NCBI GenBank assembly: GCA_023300365.1
Contig: JALZWD010000145.1
Span: 1-10,504 of the forward strand
Direction: 5' to 3'
Length of the DNA: 10,504 nt
DNA from: Flavimaricola sp.
GTDB taxonomy: Bacteria; Pseudomonadota; Alphaproteobacteria; Rhodobacterales; Rhodobacteraceae
Shown: piece by piece, positions 1 to 6,312 of the stretch
Numbering within the stretch: position 1 is the first letter of the stretch
Layout: the number at the start of each line of letters is the position of its first letter
Notes under the pieces: generated by a model
Database searches by the model: none
Told to the model about the DNA's origin: nothing
What the model saw: the letters and a program-made list of their open reading frames with translations, nothing else
Made by a program: the position numbers and the translations under genes

Positions 1-60
1 AAATGGCGCAAAGGTGACGGCTGGTTAGGGCCGGGGGCCTTGCTGTGGCGGATGACATAA
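1..60 (+). CDS. Possible C-terminal tail of an upstream gene (partial)
   Basis: Reading frame 1 is open from the window edge to a TAA at 58-60, giving about 19 residues that end in GALLWRMT and contain several tryptophans and basic residues. The other two + strand frames hit stops early (TAG at 26-28, TGA at 15-17). Such a short open stretch can arise by chance, so this is only a possible gene end. No function can be assigned. If real, it is co-directional with the nitroreductase gene and separated from it by about 125 bases that hold a hairpin. Confidence 0.25.
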   Translation, partial: KWRKGDGWLGPGALLWRMT

Positions 61-144
61 ACACGGTGGCTGTTTTGCGTTCATTGTCCCTTTGGCGGGG
101 TGTCGTGGCTTGCAAGTTTGGGGGGGCAATGCTTTGGTTCGGGG

Positions 145-169
145 TGCAGGCGCAGGGATCTGCGCCGCA
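145..169 (+). promoter_or_regulatory. Bulged hairpin just upstream of the nitroreductase ribosome binding site
   Basis: A perfect 7-bp stem, GGCGCAG (149-155) with CTGCGCC (160-166), closes a GGAT loop. It is extended by TGC (145-147) pairing with GCA (167-169) around a bulged A148. The structure ends two bases before the purine-rich Shine-Dalgarno at 172-178. No U-tract follows, so a classical intrinsic terminator is unlikely. It could be a leader structure that affects translation or the end of an upstream transcript. The function is inferred from position only. Confidence 0.4.
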
Positions 170-171
170 TG

Positions 172-178
172 GGAAGGA
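172..178 (+). promoter_or_regulatory. Shine-Dalgarno that decides the nitroreductase start
   Basis: GGAAGGA lies 7 bases before the ATG at 186. This spacing supports that codon over the in-frame ATG at 45, whose predicted extension shows no family similarity. Confidence 0.6.
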
Positions 179-185
179 CCAAGAA

Positions 186-881
186 ATGTATAAAAAGGGT
201 GAGGTGCGATATGAGCCGGTGGGCTTGCCCGACCGGGTGCAGTTGGAGCCGTCTGAGGCGTTGAAGGCGGCGGGTGATTTTCGCGACTATTTGAAAAAGC
301 GCCATTCCGTGCGGGAATTTACAAACGAGCCGGTGGATGAGGCCGTGATCGCGGCCTGTATCGAGGCGGCGGGCACCGCGCCGTCGGGGGCCAACCATCA
401 GCCTTGGCATTTTGCAGCAATTGCCAACCCCGAAATGAAAGCGCGCGTGCGCCGGGCGGCGGAAGAAGAAGAGCAGGTCTTTTATGCCGGGGGCGGGGGC
501 GAGGAATGGCTTAAGGCGCTTGAGCCGATTGGAACCGGTGTCGACAAGCCGCATCTTACGACGGCGCCATGGCTTATTGTGGTGTTTGCCCAAAGGTACG
601 GCATGACGCAGGATGGCGACCGCTATAAGAACTATTATGTGCCCGAAAGCGTGGGGATCGCCACGGGCATGTTGATTACCGCATTGCATCATGCGGGCCT
701 TGTTTGCCTGACCCATACGCCAAACCCGATGAAATTCTTGCCCGAGTTATGTGGGCGGCCCGCCTCGGAGAAGGCGGTGATGATCATTCCGGTGGGCTAT
801 CCATCGGGGGACGCCACCGTGCCCGCCGTGGCCAAACGCAAGAAGCCGTTGGATGAGATCATGACCGTGTTTCGTGGGTGA
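186..881 (+). CDS. FMN-dependent nitroreductase family protein, iodotyrosine deiodinase-like clade
   Basis: The 231-residue protein belongs to the nitroreductase fold, whose members are usually homodimers that bind FMN and reduce substrates with NAD(P)H. Visible family marks are RHSVREF at residues 39-45 (FMN phosphate contact), APSGANHQPWHF at 65-76, the helix with VGIATGMLITALHHAG near 156-171, HTPNP at 177-181 and PVGYP at 202-206. The long acidic and aromatic insert near 93-150 (EEEEQVFY, EEWL, KPHL, KNYYV) resembles the bacterial iodotyrosine deiodinase-like branch rather than NfsA, NfsB or BluB. The start at 186 is preferred because a good Shine-Dalgarno sits 7 bases upstream. An in-frame ATG at 45 would add 47 residues without family character. 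There is no signal peptide or membrane segment, so it should be cytoplasmic. The substrate is unknown: bacterial relatives are not necessarily deiodinases. The next gene starts 70 bases downstream, across a repeated intergenic word. Confidence 0.9.
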   Translation: MYKKGEVRYEPVGLPDRVQLEPSEALKAAGDFRDYLKKRHSVREFTNEPVDEAVIAACIEAAGTAPSGANHQPWHFAAIANPEMKARVRRAAEEEEQVFYAGGGGEEWLKALEPIGTGVDKPHLTTAPWLIVVFAQRYGMTQDGDRYKNYYVPESVGIATGMLITALHHAGLVCLTHTPNPMKFLPELCGRPASEKAVMIIPVGYPSGDATVPAVAKRKKPLDEIMTVFRG

Positions 882-891
882 GAGCGGGGCA

Positions 892-915
892 TTTGAGTAT
901 TTTTGGCAAGATGAG
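892..915 (+). repeat. 24-bp intergenic word, copy 1
   Basis: The stretch beginning TTTGAGTATTTTTGG and ending CAAGATGAG is identical over 24 bases to 7592-7615. It is A+T-rich against a G+C-rich background. It lies between the nitroreductase stop and the AEC start, ending 36 bases before that ATG. The word is not self-complementary. From memory, closely similar words are common between genes in Rhodobacteraceae genomes, but I cannot confirm that here. Confidence 0.7.
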
Positions 916-951
916 ACGAGGGCGCCAGTGCAGTGGTGCGGGCGCGTTTGA

Positions 952-1887
952 ATGATTGACGTGTTTTTCCAAACCCTGCCGTTTTTTGCGATTATTGCGC
1001 TGGGCTATGTCGCCGGGCGCACCGGGTTTTTCCCGGCAGAGGCGACGGCGTGGCTTACTAAATTTGTGTTCTATTTTGCTTTGTCCGCAATGTTGTTGCG
1101 GTTTTCTGCGAACCTGAGTTTTGCCGATGTTTGGGACCCGACTTTTGTCTTGGCCTATTTTGTGGGCACAGCGGCGGTTTACCTTGTTGGCCTTTGGGTG
1201 GCGCTGGCGCGTGGGCGCGGCGTGGCCGAAGCGGCGGTTGAGGGGCAATGCGCCGCGATTGGCAATACGGGTTTTTTAGGTATCCCTTTGTTTGTGTTGA
1301 TTTTTGGAGAGGCGGCGGTGGGGCCATCGATGATGGCATTGGCCGTGGATTTGATTGTTTTTGGATCGTTGATTGTGATTTTGATCACCGGGTCGCGTGA
1401 CGGGCGTGTCTCGTTTGGGGTGTTGAAAACGGTGGCGTTGGGCGTGGCGAAAAATCCAATGGTGATGTCGATTTCGGCGGGGCTTTTGTGGTCGGCAAGC
1501 GGCGTTGGCATACCGGCCCCGATAAATGGTTTTTTGATAACGCTTGGGGCGGCGGCGACGCCGGGGGCCCTGTTTGCGATTGGGGCGTCTTTGGCCGGAA
1601 AGTCTGCGGAGCGTGTGGCGGTTGCGGGGTGGTTGTCGTTTGCCAAACTGGTGTTGCACCCCGCGGCGGTGGCGATCTGTGCCTTGGTGATTTGGCCGGT
1701 TGAACCTTTTGCGGCGGGTATCATGATTGCGGCGGCGGCCCTGCCGGTGGCGGGGAATATCTTTATTTTAGCGAGCCACTATGGCGTGGCCCCGCAGCGT
1801 GTGTCAGCGTCGATTTTGATATCGACGGTGGCCAGTGTTGTGACGGTTTCGGTGGTGCTTGCTTGGGTGTCGGAATTTATGCCCTGA
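952..1887 (+). CDS. AEC family (auxin efflux carrier-like) transporter
   Basis: This 311-residue, strongly hydrophobic protein has the length and layout of AEC-family secondary transporters: about ten membrane helices arranged as two five-helix halves. It opens with the typical short N-terminus leading into LPFFAIIALGYVAGR (residues 9-23). It carries the conserved broken-helix motif GNTGFLGIPL at 104-113, KNPMV at 167-171 opening the second half, and LPVAGNIFILASHYG at 264-278, the matching motif in the second repeat. Bacterial AEC proteins move small organic acids such as malate or malonate, or related anions. The substrate here cannot be read from the sequence. The ATG at 952 gives the family's expected N-terminus, although no convincing Shine-Dalgarno precedes it. 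The next gene, fghA, begins 38 bases after the stop, so co-transcription is likely. Confidence 0.92.
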   Translation: MIDVFFQTLPFFAIIALGYVAGRTGFFPAEATAWLTKFVFYFALSAMLLRFSANLSFADVWDPTFVLAYFVGTAAVYLVGLWVALARGRGVAEAAVEGQCAAIGNTGFLGIPLFVLIFGEAAVGPSMMALAVDLIVFGSLIVILITGSRDGRVSFGVLKTVALGVAKNPMVMSISAGLLWSASGVGIPAPINGFLITLGAAATPGALFAIGASLAGKSAERVAVAGWLSFAKLVLHPAAVAICALVIWPVEPFAAGIMIAAAALPVAGNIFILASHYGVAPQRVSASILISTVASVVTVSVVLAWVSEFMP

Positions 1888-1910
1888 ATGTGTGCCCACC
1901 CCAGTGGGAA

Positions 1911-1921
1911 GAGAGAGGAAA
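1911..1921 (+). promoter_or_regulatory. Ribosome binding site of fghA
   Basis: The purine run GAGAGAGGAAAG contains a GAGG core at 1915-1918. It stands 4 bases before the ATG at 1923 and 7 before the ATG at 1926, which favours the second. A small CCCAC/GTGGG hairpin with a 4-base loop (1895-1908) lies just upstream. Confidence 0.5.
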
Positions 1922-1925
1922 GATG

Positions 1926-2756
1926 ATGCGGACGGTGAGCGAGAATAGGTGTTTTGGCGGTGTTCAGGGGGTTTATGCCCATGACAGTGCGGCGTGTGGT
2001 GTGGAGATGACCTTTGGTTTGTTCCTGCCCGAATTGGCCGAAGATGGACCGGTGCCGGTTGTGTGGTTTTTGTCGGGGCTGACGTGCACGCATGAGAACG
2101 CGATGACGAAAGCGGGCGCGCAGGCTTGGGCCGCCGAACAGGGGGTTGCGTTGGTGTTTCCCGATACATCGCCGCGCGGCGCAGGTGTGGCCGATGACGA
2201 GGCCTTTGATATGGGGCAGGGTGCGGGATTTTATGTTAATGCGACGCAGGACCCTTGGGCCAAGCATTTCAATATGTGGGATTATGTGAGCGAAGAGCTG
2301 CCTGAGCTTGTGACCTCGTCGTTTTCGGTGGATCGCGGGCGCATGGGGATCACCGGGCATTCGATGGGCGGGCATGGGGCCCTGACTTTGGCGATGGGAT
2401 TGCCGGGGCGCTATCGCAGTGTGTCTGCGTTTGCGCCTATTTGCGCACCCTCCCAAAGCGATTGGGGGCGCAAGCAGCTTGGCGGATATCTTGGGGCTGA
2501 TGAGAGCGCATGGGCCAAACATGACGCGAGCCTGTGCATGCAAAGCCGCGGGTTTGATGGGCCGATGTTGATCGACACCGGGACGGCGGATCAATTTGGT
2601 GATTTGTTAAAGACCGAGGTTTTGGCGCAAGCGATTGCAGAGCGCCGACAGCCTGCGACGGTGCGGATGCAAAAGGGGTATGATCATTCATATTTCTTTG
2701 TGTCGAGCTTTATGGAAGATCACATAGGGTTCCATGCCGAGGCGCTTTGGGCGTGA
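1926..2756 (+). CDS. fghA: S-formylglutathione hydrolase
   Basis: The enzyme hydrolyses S-formylglutathione to formate and glutathione, the second step of glutathione-dependent formaldehyde detoxification in the cytoplasm. The 276-residue length matches the family (about 275-285). The N-terminus resembles the family pattern of SEN followed by FGG (residues 5-12). Other marks are [12 protein letters not shown] at 47-58, the PDTSPRG block at 79-85, GAGFYVNAT at 99-107, the nucleophile elbow [10 protein letters not shown] at 144-153 with Ser146, Asp222 in TADQF and His254 in GYDHSYFF. These three form the expected Ser-Asp-His triad of this esterase D-type alpha/beta hydrolase. The start at 1926 (or 1923, one extra Met) is preferred over an in-frame ATG at 1863, which would overlap the AEC gene. 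The stop overlaps the GTG start of the next gene. The usual partner, a class III alcohol dehydrogenase (adhC), is not in this window. Confidence 0.96.
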   Translation: MRTVSENRCFGGVQGVYAHDSAACGVEMTFGLFLPELAEDGPVPVVWFLSGLTCTHENAMTKAGAQAWAAEQGVALVFPDTSPRGAGVADDEAFDMGQGAGFYVNATQDPWAKHFNMWDYVSEELPELVTSSFSVDRGRMGITGHSMGGHGALTLAMGLPGRYRSVSAFAPICAPSQSDWGRKQLGGYLGADESAWAKHDASLCMQSRGFDGPMLIDTGTADQFGDLLKTEVLAQAIAERRQPATVRMQKGYDHSYFFVSSFMEDHIGFHAEALWA

Positions 2757-3211
2757 TTTATGTCGATGCGGATGCCTGTCCGGTAAAGGCCGAGGCCGAG
2801 CGTGTGGCGTTGCGGCACGGGTTGAAGATGTTTGTGGTCTCCAACGGCGGGATACGTCCGTCGCAAGCGGCCTTGGTGGAAACGATCATTGTGCCCGATG
2901 GGCCGGATGTGGCCGATATGTGGATCGCCGATCGGGCGGGTGTGGGCGATGTTGTGATCACGGGGGATATCCCTCTTGCTGCGCGGTGTATCGAGGGCGG
3001 CGCGCGGGTGGTGAAACACAATGGCGAAGTCCTTGGCGCGCGCAACATTGGCGGCATCCTCGCGACGCGCGATTTGATGGCGGATGTGCGGGCGGCCGAT
3101 CCGTTTCGCCAAGGCGGCGGCAAACCGTTTGGCAAGGCGGATCGCGCGCGATTTTTGGACAGTTTGGAGCGCGAAGTGCGCGGTGCGGCGACCGATTGCG
3201 CGCCGTCCTGA
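2753..3211 (+). CDS. YaiI/YqxD family (DUF188, UPF0178) protein
   Basis: The 152-residue protein matches the YaiI/YqxD family, a small conserved bacterial family with a PIN-like fold and no settled biochemical role. Its hallmarks are YVDADACPV at residues 3-11, the NGGIRP turn at 31-36, DVADMWIAD at 52-60, [13 protein letters not shown] at 68-80 and a C-terminal [16 protein letters not shown] stretch at 127-142. Acidic residues in the first and third motifs sit where PIN-like proteins bind metal, which is suggestive only. The GTG at 2753 is chosen because it gives the family's usual start immediately before IYVDADACP and forms a GTGA overlap with the fghA stop. A TTG at 2747 would add only two residues. 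GAGG at 2739-2742 may act as its Shine-Dalgarno. The overlap suggests translational coupling to fghA. A 65-base gap follows. Confidence 0.92.
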   Translation: MIYVDADACPVKAEAERVALRHGLKMFVVSNGGIRPSQAALVETIIVPDGPDVADMWIADRAGVGDVVITGDIPLAARCIEGGARVVKHNGEVLGARNIGGILATRDLMADVRAADPFRQGGGKPFGKADRARFLDSLEREVRGAATDCAPS

Positions 3212-3216
3212 TCGGG

Positions 3217-3247
3217 CCCTATCCAATGCGCGATTGGCGGGGTAGGG
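3217..3247 (+). other. Imperfect hairpin between the DUF188 and HAD genes
   Basis: An outer stem CCCTA (3217-3221) with TAGGG (3243-3247) encloses an inner stem CCAAT (3223-3227) with ATTGG (3233-3237) and a GCGCG loop. The internal loop is asymmetric (one base against five). No U-tract follows, and a strong Shine-Dalgarno for the next gene lies 18 bases downstream. It could be a processing site or attenuator, or it may have no role. Confidence 0.35.
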
Positions 3248-3276
3248 TGATGCGGAGTAGTTAAAAGGAGCCTCAG

Positions 3277-3900
3277 ATGCCCAACGTCCAAGCGGTTGTC
3301 TTTGATATCGGAAATGTCCTTATCGAATGGCACCCCGAAAAATTTTATGACCGCGTGGTGGGCCGTGAGCGACGTTTGGCGATGTTTGAGGCGGTGCCTT
3401 TGCACACGCTCAATGATCGGTCTGACCTTGGCGAGGATATGGCTGATGTGATGGCCGAGGCGGCAGAGAGCTATCCTGAATTTGCGCCTGAGATTAAGAT
3501 GTGGTCGGAGCGCTGGATCGAATTGGCCGCCCCGGTCATTGATAGGTCAGTGCGCCTGTTGCGGGCGTTGCGGCGCAAGGACATCCCGGTATTTGCCCTC
3601 ACTAATTTTGGAACGCATACGTTTGAAATCGCGGAAAAAGAATATCCATTCTTGGAGGAATTCGACAAGCGATACATCAGCGGTGCGATGAAGGTTATTA
3701 AGCCCGATCCGGTGATTTATCAGATGCTTGAAGATGACTGTGGGATTGCCCCAAGTGGGCTGCTTTTTGCGGATGACCGGGCCGATAATATCGAGGCCGC
3801 TGCGACGCGCGGGTGGCAGACCCATATGTTTGAGCATCCCGAAGGTTGGGCCGAGCGGTTGGTTGCCGAGGGGTTATTGAGCGACGAGGAGGCGGCCTAA
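3277..3900 (+). CDS. HAD superfamily hydrolase (subfamily IA, YihX-like phosphatase)
   Basis: The 207-residue protein is a haloacid dehalogenase-superfamily hydrolase, probably a cytoplasmic phosphatase for a small phosphorylated metabolite. Motif I is VFDIGNVL at residues 8-15 with nucleophile Asp10. The second Asp of the usual DxD is a glycine, as in YihX-like and related members with FDxGxV. Motif II is LTNF with Thr109-Asn110, motif III is Lys142 in VIKPDP, and motif IV is FADDRADNIEAA at 164-175. The alpha-helical cap lies between motif I and about residue 90. The length and the DDRADNIEAA form match the YihX/alpha-D-glucose-1-phosphate phosphatase-like group, but the substrate cannot be fixed by sequence. 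AAGGAG at 3265-3270, 6 bases before the ATG, is a clear Shine-Dalgarno. The stop overlaps the next start in TAATG, so the cyclodeaminase-family gene is probably translated by reinitiation. Confidence 0.93.
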   Translation: MPNVQAVVFDIGNVLIEWHPEKFYDRVVGRERRLAMFEAVPLHTLNDRSDLGEDMADVMAEAAESYPEFAPEIKMWSERWIELAAPVIDRSVRLLRALRRKDIPVFALTNFGTHTFEIAEKEYPFLEEFDKRYISGAMKVIKPDPVIYQMLEDDCGIAPSGLLFADDRADNIEAAATRGWQTHMFEHPEGWAERLVAEGLLSDEEAA

Positions 3901-4790
3901 TGGAGGTGATCCCGTTCGAGGCCGAAGCGCATCTGGATTGGGTCGACCTCGCGCGGGCGATTGAAGAGGGGCACAAAATGCCCCGTGCGCAGGTTGAAGA
4001 CGTGTTGATGTATCGCGGTGCGCAGACCCTTCTTAATCGGTCGGCATGGATCGATGGGATGGGCGTGGGGGTTAAGGCCTGCACGATTTTTCCGGGCGAA
4101 ACGCCGATGATCAATGGTGCGGTGAATTTGTTTTCGGATGCCACAGGATCATTGGACGCGGTGGTGGATTTTCATTTGGTGACCAAGTGGAAAACCGCGG
4201 GCGATAGCCTTTTGGCGGCGACCAAATTGGCCCGCAAGGGCAGCACCAAATTTTTGATAGTCGGCGCGGGAACAGTCGGGCGCGCGATGGTTCAGGCCTA
4301 TGGGGCGGCATTTGAAGGGGCACAGTTTAGCATTTGGAACCGCTCGCCTGAGGGGGCCGAGGCCTTTGCGCGCGAGACCGGCGCCACGGTGGTGCAGGAT
4401 TTGCAGACCGCCGTTGGAGAGGCCGATGTCGTGACCTGTGCGACGATGGCGAGTGCGCCGGTTGTTAAAGGGGCATGGTTGCAGCCGGGGCAGCACCTTA
4501 ATCTGATCGGGGCCTACCGGCCCGATATGCGCGAAGCGGATGACGCGGCGATGGTGCGTGGGCGGGTTTTTGTGGACAGCCGCGAGACCACGTTGGACCA
4601 CATCGGCGAATTGATCGAACCGCTGGCATCAGGCGCGATTGCGCGGGATGACGTGCTGGCCGACTATTATCAGATGGAGGATTTCACCCGGACCAGCGCG
4701 GATGAGATCACAGTATTTAAGAACGGCGGCGGCGCGCATATGGACCTTATGGTGAGCCGGTATATTCTTGATGCATGGCGCAGGAGGTAG
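3900..4790 (+). CDS. Ornithine cyclodeaminase/mu-crystallin family protein
   Basis: The 296-residue protein has the two-domain layout of this family, whose members use NAD(P) as ornithine cyclodeaminases, alanine or imine reductases, or ketimine reductases. Lys59 in GVKACTIFPGE corresponds to the substrate-carboxylate lysine. The Rossmann domain starts at KFLIVGAGTVGRAM (117-130), followed by IWNRSPEGAEAFA. NLIGAYRPDMREAD (201-214) matches the conserved loop before the catalytic-region aspartate, here Asp226 in VFVDSRE. The C-terminus reads ITVFKNGGGAHMDLMVSRYIL. It is shorter than classical enzymes (about 315-350), and the segment KTAGDSLLAATKLA replaces the more usual RTGA-type helix, so true ornithine cyclodeaminase activity is doubtful. 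The ATG at 3900 shares one base with the HAD stop codon. A start at 3846 would overlap the HAD gene by 55 bases. The final codons contain the Shine-Dalgarno of the next gene. Confidence 0.88.
   Translation: MEVIPFEAEAHLDWVDLARAIEEGHKMPRAQVEDVLMYRGAQTLLNRSAWIDGMGVGVKACTIFPGETPMINGAVNLFSDATGSLDAVVDFHLVTKWKTAGDSLLAATKLARKGSTKFLIVGAGTVGRAMVQAYGAAFEGAQFSIWNRSPEGAEAFARETGATVVQDLQTAVGEADVVTCATMASAPVVKGAWLQPGQHLNLIGAYRPDMREADDAAMVRGRVFVDSRETTLDHIGELIEPLASGAIARDDVLADYYQMEDFTRTSADEITVFKNGGGAHMDLMVSRYILDAWRRR
4782..4787 (+). promoter_or_regulatory. Shine-Dalgarno of the alpha/beta hydrolase gene, inside the cyclodeaminase gene end
   Basis: AGGAGG, a perfect anti-16S match, sits in the last codons of the upstream gene and 6 bases before the ATG at 4794. 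This placement ties the two genes into one transcript. Confidence 0.75.
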
Positions 4791-4793
4791 GGA

Positions 4794-5684
4794 ATGACGG
4801 TTGTTTGGAGTATTCTGGCCCTGATTGTTTTGGTGGCTTTGCTGCCGATTATTTTGGAAATGATGCGCGCCGAGCCTGATGAGGATGAGGCGCCCGGAAA
4901 GTTTGCGGATCTTGCGAGTGGGCGGACGCATTATCAATGGCTAGGGCCGGTGCGAGGGCCGGTTGTTGTGGCGGTCCACGGTCTGACCACGCCTTCGCCG
5001 ATTTGGGATGATATTGCCGAAGGGCTGGGCGAGACGGCATACCGGGTGCTGGTATATGATCTTTATGGCCGGGGATTTTCCAAGGCGACGCCGGGGCGTC
5101 AGGGGCCTGCGTATTTCGTGCGGCAACTTGAGGAATTATTGGCGCATCTTGATGTGCAAGAAGATGTGACGTTGCTTGGGTATTCTATGGGTGGGGCGAT
5201 TTCGACGGCCTATGCGGCGCGGCATCCTGAGCAAATGCAGCGGGTTATTTTGCTTGCACCTTCTGGGATCGAGGCGTTTGAGAACGTCGCGCGTTGGCAG
5301 CTTGGGCCGTGGATTGGCGGCTGGTGGGCGCGGGTTGTGGCGCCGTTTCGGGGCCGTGCGGCGGTGCGTGAGGCGGGGGTGATCGGCGCGGTGCAGCGGC
5401 GCGAGTTTCGGCGGCGGGGGTTCAACCCGTCGGTCTTGTCATCGCGGCGCGGAATTCTTGCGCAGACCTTTGAGCAAGAGCACCGCAAGATTGCAAATGA
5501 TGGGATCCCGGTGATGGCGATCTGGGGCGAAAAGGATGATGTGATCCCGATGCGCGGGGTGGGAACGCTGGCGGAATGGAACCGTGATGCCCGGCAAGAA
5601 GTGATCGACGGGGCCGGGCATGGGCTGGTGTTCACGCATGGTTTTGATGTGGTGGCATTGCTGCGCGAAATGCTGCGCGATTGA
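4794..5684 (+). CDS. Membrane-anchored alpha/beta hydrolase
   Basis: The 296-residue protein starts with a hydrophobic segment at about residues 3-22 (VVWSILALIVLVALLPIILE), followed by an acidic linker (EPDEDEAP). This is consistent with a single N-terminal membrane anchor; an uncleaved signal anchor is more likely than a cleaved peptide because no AxA site follows. The hydrolase domain has the oxyanion-loop motif VHGLTTPS at 61-68, YDLYGRGFS at 88-96, the nucleophile elbow GYSMGG at 129-134 with Ser131, an acid at Asp248 or Asp249 in GEKDDVIP, and His276 in GAGHGLVF. All parts of a Ser-Asp-His triad are therefore present. The substrate is unknown; esterase, lipase or C-C hydrolase activity are all possible. 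The gene starts 3 bases after the cyclodeaminase stop with a perfect Shine-Dalgarno, and appears to be the last gene of the + strand run. Confidence 0.9.
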   Translation: MTVVWSILALIVLVALLPIILEMMRAEPDEDEAPGKFADLASGRTHYQWLGPVRGPVVVAVHGLTTPSPIWDDIAEGLGETAYRVLVYDLYGRGFSKATPGRQGPAYFVRQLEELLAHLDVQEDVTLLGYSMGGAISTAYAARHPEQMQRVILLAPSGIEAFENVARWQLGPWIGGWWARVVAPFRGRAAVREAGVIGAVQRREFRRRGFNPSVLSSRRGILAQTFEQEHRKIANDGIPVMAIWGEKDDVIPMRGVGTLAEWNRDARQEVIDGAGHGLVFTHGFDVVALLREMLRD

Positions 5685-5687
5685 GGG

Positions 5688-5759
5688 TGTCCCCACGTGG
5701 ACAAGGTTTTAGGTGGTTGATTTCAGGGGTAAATCAGAGGCTAAATGCGATTTTAACCA
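5688..5759. other. Weak inverted repeats in the convergent gap
   Basis: The gap between the hydrolase stop and the facing gene holds three small pairings. These are TGTCC (5688-5692) with GGACA (5699-5703); TGATTT (5718-5723) with AAATCA (5731-5736); and an outer TGGTT (5714-5718) with AACCA (5755-5759). A short T run (5707-5710) follows the first hairpin. None is a strong terminator, but a bidirectional transcription end would be expected here. Confidence 0.3.
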
Positions 5760-5766
5760 TCCAATT

Positions 5767-6174
5767 TTACTCGCATAATGTCTCGGCGATGAAGCAGTTG
5801 CTGCCGATGCAGCCGTCCCACCCTTCGGCGCGGACCTCTTGGGAGCGCGCGCCGAATTCTCCGTCGATTATGTTTACTGACAATATCCGGTCAAAGCGGA
5901 AGATGCGCTCGGATTCGTAGTCGCGGCCATTGGTGCAGCCGCGGGTTTGCCAGCCGTGCATATAGAGTGTGCCGTTGTTGCCAAGGGCCACTTGGTGCAC
6001 GTCGACAAGCCGTGGTTGGCAGCTTTTGGAGGGGTCTTCGTGGTAGACGATTTCGACAACGCGGCCGGTTTGGGCGGCCTCGCAGAGCAGGGCTTGGGTG
6101 TCCGATTGCGCCAGTGCGGGCGGCGCAAAAGCGATCGTTGCACATAGTGCCGTTGAGGTGAGCCGCGTTTTCAT
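5767..6174 (-). CDS. Secreted six-cysteine protein with a WYL-like domain
   Basis: The 135-residue product begins MKTRLTSTALCATIAFAPPALA, a clean signal peptide with likely cleavage after the ALA at residues 20-22. The core from about 27 to 103 reads like a compact WYL-type domain: ALLCEAAQTGRVVEIVYH (28-45), QPRLVDVHQVAL (53-64), NGTLYMHGWQTRG (67-79, at the place of the WYL strand) and ERIFRFDRILSV (89-100), close to the family's ending in FRLDRI. WYL domains normally sit in cytoplasmic regulators, where they bind nucleic acid or ligands, so a periplasmic copy is unusual. The mature part has six cysteines (31, 52, 80, 122, 127, 134), enough for three disulfides, with a C-terminal GWDGCIGSNCF motif after the core. 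AAGGAG lies 7 bases before the ATG at 6174. An upstream in-frame start near 6276 would hide the signal peptide and is rejected. The domain call is by eye. Confidence 0.75.
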   Translation of the reverse strand: MKTRLTSTALCATIAFAPPALAQSDTQALLCEAAQTGRVVEIVYHEDPSKSCQPRLVDVHQVALGNNGTLYMHGWQTRGCTNGRDYESERIFRFDRILSVNIIDGEFGARSQEVRAEGWDGCIGSNCFIAETLCE

Positions 6175-6197
6175 GGGGTGTCTCCTTGCGTTGGCGG

Positions 6198-6227
6198 ACA
6201 CTACCGTTAACGCGGGGTGGCATTCAA
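6198..6227 (-). promoter_or_regulatory. Candidate promoter of the secreted WYL-like gene
   Basis: On the minus strand TTGAAT (complement of 6222-6227) precedes TAGTGT (complement of 6198-6203) by 18 bases, about 24 bases before the ATG at 6174. The -35 match is fair and the -10 match is poor, so this is only a candidate. Confidence 0.2.
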
Positions 6228-6270
6228 GAACCCTGATGGGTTTGTAGGGGGCTGTGATGGCGCCGTGGGA

Positions 6271-6302
6271 CCACAAGAATTTTCGGTCGAAAATTCTTGT
6301 GG
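6271..6302 (-). terminator. Perfect 14-bp hairpin after the MFS gene (probable terminator)
   Basis: CCACAAGAATTTTC (6271-6284) and its exact complement (6289-6302) enclose a 4-base loop, GGTC. It begins 10 bases beyond the MFS stop codon in the direction of transcription. Neither strand has a U-tract after the stem, so it is not a textbook intrinsic terminator. It may instead protect the mRNA 3' end. It also lies upstream of the secreted WYL-like gene and would separate that gene from MFS read-through. Confidence 0.6.
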
Positions 6303-6312
6303 GTGGTGGTGG

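Noticed and set aside
45..185. N-terminal extension of the nitroreductase to an ATG at 45
   Set aside because: The extra 47 residues show no family similarity, the region contains a hairpin, and a good Shine-Dalgarno supports the ATG at 186.
1058..2594. Long minus-strand frames antisense to the AEC and fghA genes
   Set aside because: They are rich in Arg, His and Pro, have no motifs, and overlap well-supported genes.
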